Assembly: GCF_000739775.1 (NCBI RefSeq)
Contig: NZ_BBJH01000023.1
Coordinates: forward strand, 102,765-166,764
DNA: 64,000 bases
Source of the DNA: Paraburkholderia heleia NBRC 101817
GTDB lineage: Bacteria > Pseudomonadota > Gammaproteobacteria > Burkholderiales > Burkholderiaceae
Direction: 5' to 3'
In this document: piece by piece, positions 60,559-64,000 of the stretch
How positions within the stretch are numbered: the stretch's first letter is position 1
Layout: each line of letters starts with the position of its first letter
Made by a program: the position numbers and the translations under genes
Notes under the pieces: generated by a model
What the model was told of the DNA's origin: nothing
Database searches by the model: none
Seen by the model: the letters and a program-made list of their open reading frames with translations, nothing else

Positions 60559-60773
60559 ACGCCGCAATCGGTGGTCGGCCTGCCGGCTGATTTGCCCAGG
60601 CCTTCACGTACGCGGGGGCTTCGCGCTCCGGCGCGGCGGTGTCGGCCACGGGCGGCAATACCGGTTTATCGCAAGTAATACACCGTAAACCGTTAGATTT
60701 CCAACCCCAATTCGCTCCAATATATCTCTTCGGGATTTGTCAGGAAAAAGCTGCACGATCAAAAAATCTCCTG

Positions 60774-60779
60774 TACAAT
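60774..60779 (+). promoter_or_regulatory. -10 element of tRNA transcript
   Basis: TACAAT lies 14 nt before tRNA-Asn and is a good sigma-70 -10 element. The expected -35 position carries only a weak match (CTGCAC). Confidence 0.5.
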
Positions 60780-60793
60780 CCGGCCTCCTTGAT

Positions 60794-60869
60794 TCCCCGA
60801 TAGCTCAGTCGGTAGAGCGCCGGACTGTTAATCCGTAGGTCCCTGGTTCGAGCCCAGGTCGGGGAGCCA
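60794..60869 (+). tRNA. tRNA-Asn (GTT)
   Basis: A 76-nt cloverleaf. The acceptor strands TCCCCGA (60794-60800) and TCGGGGA (60859-60865) pair fully, and CCA is encoded. The D arm is TAGCTCAGTCGGTAGAGC. The anticodon loop ACTGTTAAT gives GTT. The T arm contains GGTTCGAGCCC. Confidence 0.97.
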
Positions 60870-60874
60870 GACAT

Positions 60875-60950
60875 GCGGGAGTAGCTCAGTTGGTAGAGCG
60901 CAACCTTGCCAAGGTTGAGGTCGCGAGTTCGAGACTCGTCTCCCGCTCCA
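60875..60950 (+). tRNA. tRNA-Gly (GCC)
   Basis: A 76-nt cloverleaf 5 nt after tRNA-Asn. The acceptor strands GCGGGAG and CTCCCGC pair fully, and CCA is encoded. The anticodon loop is CTTGCCAAG, giving GCC. The two tRNAs form one transcript. The 3' end of the second was checked for an integrase or direct repeat; none was seen. Confidence 0.97.
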
Positions 60951-61088
60951 GCATCCACGCGGCAGCGTCTTGCGTCTGACTACGCTCGTTTCCCAACTGA
61001 AGCCACAGCGTATATTCCTTACTTCGCAATCCCAATTAACCGGAAACGGATATTCGCAAAGAGACCATTCATTGACCGGTCTTGTGCG

Positions 61089-61592
61089 TTATTTGTAGAA
61101 AATATAAGTCGCGATATAAGGCGAGCTACCCGACTCGTGCTCGGTCGAGCACGACGCAGCCGGCTTCACGCCTCCAACCGTCCTTACCCGCCGCACGTAG
61201 CGCACGGCTGTGAGCATGCCCTGCGATCCGGTGGAATGCGTCTCAAGCAAAAGTTGCGGGACGCTATCAGGCGTATCGCTGGGCTTTTGCGCAACGACTT
61301 TCCCCTCGATGCGGCTGCCGTCGCGCGCTTGCCACGCAGGTCCGGCCGAATGCTCGATCACTGCGGCGCCGTGCGCGTCGTAGAGCGTTGCATGCGGTTG
61401 CTTGAAGACCCAGCCGAGTGTGTGATCCGCACCGTACTCACAGGCGTAGATCTGGACACCCGTTGCGATCGTGCTCAGAACCGGTTGTGCGCCTGGCGCG
61501 TCGATCGATTCCGCTTGTGCGGGCACGCCGCTCATCAGCGAAATCAGCCCGGCCACCATTGCAGCCTGCTTCCCATATAAGAAGCGATTCAT
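61089..61592 (-). CDS. DUF3455 exported protein
   Basis: A 167-residue protein with a signal peptide ending near VPAQA. The rest resembles DUF3455: GVQIYACEYGA, WVFKQPHATLYDAHG, HSAGPAWQARDGSRIEGKV, YVRRVRTVGGVKPAASC. Two cysteines, one near the start of the mature part and one near the end, could form a disulfide in the periplasm. The function is unknown. Confidence 0.82.
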   Translation of the reverse strand: MNRFLYGKQAAMVAGLISLMSGVPAQAESIDAPGAQPVLSTIATGVQIYACEYGADHTLGWVFKQPHATLYDAHGAAVIEHSAGPAWQARDGSRIEGKVVAQKPSDTPDSVPQLLLETHSTGSQGMLTAVRYVRRVRTVGGVKPAASCSTEHESGSSPYIATYIFYK

Positions 61593-61673
61593 GGAGACAC
61601 TCCTTTAGCCTGTCCGACACGGCTCGCTACGCAACACCCCGGCGCGGGCTTCAGGAACCGGTCACTTCCGGGA

Positions 61674-62684
61674 TTATTCCGTGCGGGCGCGCGTCGCCGC
61701 ACCTTCAGTCCGGCGTCTTGACGGCCGGCCATACTCGGCCGCCTGCCAGGCAAGCAGGCCGGGCACATAGAACATCAGATCGCGCACGCGTCTTGCGCCC
61801 GCGAGCGCGAGGCAAGTGGGCGCATCGAACCCCAGCAAGCCGCCGATCACGACGAAACCGCCCTCCTGTACGCCAAGCCCGGCTGGCACCAGAAACGCGA
61901 TGCTGCTCAGCATCTGGATCAGCGCTTCGATCACGAACGCCTGCACGAACGTCGCGTCCGTGCCGAGCACGCGCAACGCGATCCAGATTTCGAGTGCATA
62001 GCCGAGGCATTGCAGCGTCTGCCAAACGAGCACGTAGCGCACGATCACGCCGGTTTGCCGCCAGATCAGCTTGAGGGATAGATCGACGCGCACGGACTTG
62101 CCCACGAGATCGACGACCTTGCCGCTCGTGACGCGGTTGAGCGTGCGTGCCGCGCGCTCGAACGGCCGCGCATGCTGCACGAGCGCAAAGAGCACGAGCA
62201 GCGGGATGAAGCCCGCGAGGCCCCATGCGAGCCGCCCCACGAACCGCGCGGTATCGGAAGAGGAATGTTCGAGCAGATAGCCGGCTGCAAGCAACGCAAA
62301 GAGCACCTGACTGATCAGCGTGAGCTGCATGTCGGCGATGAGGCTCGCCACCGCCGTGGCAGGCCGTACGCCCGCACGGCCAAGCAGCCGGAACGACACG
62401 AGTTCCCCGCCCACGCGCGCAACGGGCAGCAAGCCGTTGATCGACTCGCGAATCCATACGAGTTTGAGCATCGTTGCGAACGACGGGCGCTGCGCCGCGC
62501 GAATCAGGCTGCGCCAGTCCCATGCATTCGCGCACATCGGCAGGATATGCACGATGGCCGCCAGCACGAGTCCCATGCCCGCGCCGCGCAACAGTTGCAG
62601 CACTGCCGCAGGATGTTCGCGCCAAACGAGCCACACGGCGATCGCAAGACCGACCAGGGCGGCGATACGTCCCATGTGCTTCAT
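61674..62684 (-). CDS. hpnL: Hopanoid-associated HpnL-like membrane protein
   Basis: A 336-residue protein with about eight membrane helices of the UPF0104/LPG-synthase-TM superfamily, as in the gene at 53418. INGLLPVARVGGELVSFRLLGRAG and LVPAGLGVQEGGFVVIGGLLG are its hallmarks, and the latter form is typical of the HpnL subgroup tied to hopanoid genes. It lies 59 nt after the HpnI-like glycosyltransferase. The likely role is movement of a lipid across the inner membrane, by family. Confidence 0.75.
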   Translation of the reverse strand: MKHMGRIAALVGLAIAVWLVWREHPAAVLQLLRGAGMGLVLAAIVHILPMCANAWDWRSLIRAAQRPSFATMLKLVWIRESINGLLPVARVGGELVSFRLLGRAGVRPATAVASLIADMQLTLISQVLFALLAAGYLLEHSSSDTARFVGRLAWGLAGFIPLLVLFALVQHARPFERAARTLNRVTSGKVVDLVGKSVRVDLSLKLIWRQTGVIVRYVLVWQTLQCLGYALEIWIALRVLGTDATFVQAFVIEALIQMLSSIAFLVPAGLGVQEGGFVVIGGLLGFDAPTCLALAGARRVRDLMFYVPGLLAWQAAEYGRPSRRRTEGAATRARTE

Positions 62685-62743
62685 CTGCGGGTGCTCTCTG
62701 GTGGATGCTCCCGTCTCATTGTGCCCCCAATCTACTGTGACGC

Positions 62744-63970
62744 TCAGGTCTCGCGGACTGGCGAAAGCATGCCATTCCTGTCGACGCGAAAGCGCGTGCC
62801 GCGCCAAACGACGCCGGACGAACAAAAGCTCGCGACATAGATCGCGAACTGGACCATTTCCCAAAGGGGTAAGCATAACAGTCCGCCGGACTTGTCGCCG
62901 GTTGCGCGATCGGTCCTCCACATCAGCCACGCGCGCACGCACAGCGCCACGGCGGCCAGTATCCACGCGCTCGCTGCGCCGCCGGACAACACCACGGCAA
63001 GCAAGGCGAGCGCGAATGGATGCATCAGCACGGCGCCCAGATGCCCCGAGCGGTCCGCTGCGCGAACCGTGCGGCTCCAGCGCAGTTCGTGCGCGAAGAG
63101 TTGGGCGAACGTATTCTCCACGCATGCGTGCCGCACGAGAATAGGCGGCACGCAAACTTCCGCGCCGGCGCGGCGCACCGCTTCGCCGATCGCGTGATCT
63201 TCGGCAAGGTGATGCGCGAACTGCGCCAGACCGCCAATGCGTTCGAGCATTTCCCGCGTCATGGCGATGGACTGACCGAAGCACGGCCGCGCGCGCCCGA
63301 TTGCGAGCCCCGTGACGACGCCGGGCAGAAAATGATAGTTCGTGAGGGCCGATGCCACGCGCGGCCAGAATCCCGGTGCGCACAGGCCGCGATAAACCGC
63401 GGTCACGAGGCCAACGCCCGGTTGCTGCAGCGCCCCGACCACCTGACGCAGATAATTCCTGTCGACGAGCACGTCGCTATCGGCGAAGCACAGCACGTCG
63501 TGCTCCGCCTGTTCGAGCATGTTCACGAGATTCGCGATCTTGCGGTTGGGACCGTACAGCCGCGCGTCGGCGACGACCGTGATGTGCGCATCGGGATAAC
63601 GCGCACGCAGGCGCTCGATGGCGTTGAGCGCTTCGTCACGCGCATCGTGCACGCCGAACAGATACTGGACTTGCCCAGGATAGTCCTGCTCGAAAAAGCT
63701 GGCGAGGTGCTCCTCGAGGTGCCATTCGTCGCCGTGCAGCGGCTTGGCAAGCGTAATGGCCGGAAAGTGCTGCGGCGTTGCCACTTCGCGCGCGAAGAAA
63801 CGGCCGACCAGCGCGCTCGCCGTGCAGGTATAGATAATGCCGAGCACCGCGCAAAGACCGCTTAGCACTGCGAGCGAATCGAAGAGTAAATGCGAGAAGC
63901 CGGGTAGTTCGGCACGCATGACTTCGATTGCCGCAGAAGCGACGGCCAGCGCCGTCACGGCCATCGCCAC
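62744..63970 (-). CDS. hpnI: Hopanoid-type (HpnI-like) family 2 glycosyltransferase
   Basis: A 408-residue membrane glycosyltransferase. An N-terminal helix precedes the GT2 domain with ITLAKPLHGDEWHLEEHLASFFEQDYP, CFADSDVLVDRNYL (the DxD region), HHLAEDHAIGE and HELRWSRTVR, the acceptor and R-W motifs of ceramide-glucosyltransferase/HpnI types. Membrane helices follow. HpnI adds an N-acetylglucosamine to bacteriohopanetetrol. The GTG at 63970 follows GGGAG at 6 nt; an ATG two codons later is possible, and the frame remains open to the window edge. No other hopanoid genes are visible, as the window ends here. Confidence 0.75.
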   Translation of the reverse strand: MAMAVTALAVASAAIEVMRAELPGFSHLLFDSLAVLSGLCAVLGIIYTCTASALVGRFFAREVATPQHFPAITLAKPLHGDEWHLEEHLASFFEQDYPGQVQYLFGVHDARDEALNAIERLRARYPDAHITVVADARLYGPNRKIANLVNMLEQAEHDVLCFADSDVLVDRNYLRQVVGALQQPGVGLVTAVYRGLCAPGFWPRVASALTNYHFLPGVVTGLAIGRARPCFGQSIAMTREMLERIGGLAQFAHHLAEDHAIGEAVRRAGAEVCVPPILVRHACVENTFAQLFAHELRWSRTVRAADRSGHLGAVLMHPFALALLAVVLSGGAASAWILAAVALCVRAWLMWRTDRATGDKSGGLLCLPLWEMVQFAIYVASFCSSGVVWRGTRFRVDRNGMLSPVRET

Positions 63971-64000
63971 GATGGCTCCCGTTCGTCCCGTCGCGTGTGC

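Noticed and set aside
60794..60950. tRNA pair as an integration site for a mobile island
   Set aside because: No integrase, direct repeat of the tRNA 3' end or change in base use was seen on either side; the stress island also ends about 6 kb away.
1..64000. CRISPR arrays, IS elements, phage genes and rRNA
   Set aside because: Looked for on both strands; no regularly spaced repeats, transposase motifs, phage structural genes or rRNA sequence were recognised.

Overview
The window is a GC-rich, gene-dense stretch that looks like Burkholderiaceae (Burkholderia/Paraburkholderia type). Supporting this are the N-type rotary ATPase operon, adjacent genes resembling hopanoid glycosyltransferase and HpnL-type membrane proteins, a polyhydroxyalkanoate cycle, DUF190/DUF3455/DUF1488 proteins and the codon use. 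No rRNA, phage, IS or CRISPR was seen. The gene content (many universal stress proteins, BON proteins, small chaperones, PHA enzymes, alcohol dehydrogenase, N-ATPase, PEP synthase) matches, from general knowledge, the low-oxygen-activated (lxa) locus known in Burkholderia cenocepacia.

Layout. 1-5.5 kb is a sensory head: the 3' part of a beta-CASP metallo-beta-lactamase nuclease, a CHASE/PAS histidine kinase with a NarL-type regulator, a receiver-only protein and an FNR-type regulator with all four Fe-S cysteines. 5.7-53.5 kb is the stress island: cytochrome c, an HPF-like protein, seven universal stress proteins, Hsp20, CBS and BON proteins, LOG protein, zinc alcohol dehydrogenase, an ABC transporter with PhaC, a K+ channel, lipocalin, a divergent GroEL, erythromycin-esterase-like protein, phosphoribosyltransferase, hydrolase, PhaZ, flavodoxin-fold proteins, a phasin-like gene followed by atpDCQRBEFAG, an ACP-adenylate ligase-acyltransferase fusion, PEP synthase and small exported or membrane proteins. 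54.5-60.6 kb holds two DUF190 genes, an amino-acid ABC transporter and orphan membrane or acetyltransferase genes. 60.8-64 kb holds tRNA-Asn and tRNA-Gly, a DUF3455 protein and the hopanoid-type pair.

The strongest signal is non-coding. I found 22 palindromes of the form (T/C)TGA(T/C)-N4-(A/G/C)TCA(A/G) between 5.68 and 53.33 kb. Most end 62-105 nt before the first gene of a transcription unit. They match the FNR/ANR half-sites (TTGAT-N4-ATCAA), so almost every transcript in the island can be assigned to one box, and the island reads as one physically clustered FNR-type regulon with its likely regulator at its edge.

How the genes may work together (inference): low oxygen is sensed by the FNR protein and perhaps the kinase/regulator pair. 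The cell then makes USPs and chaperones, stores and mobilises PHA, regenerates NAD+ through alcohol dehydrogenase, makes PEP with PpsA, energises the membrane with a high ion-per-ATP N-ATPase, and remodels lipids and envelope (acyl ligase-acyltransferase fusion, flippase-like protein, BON proteins). Decayed pieces (an ABC-2 exporter and an FAD oxidoreductase start) mark rearrangement joints inside and at the end of the island.
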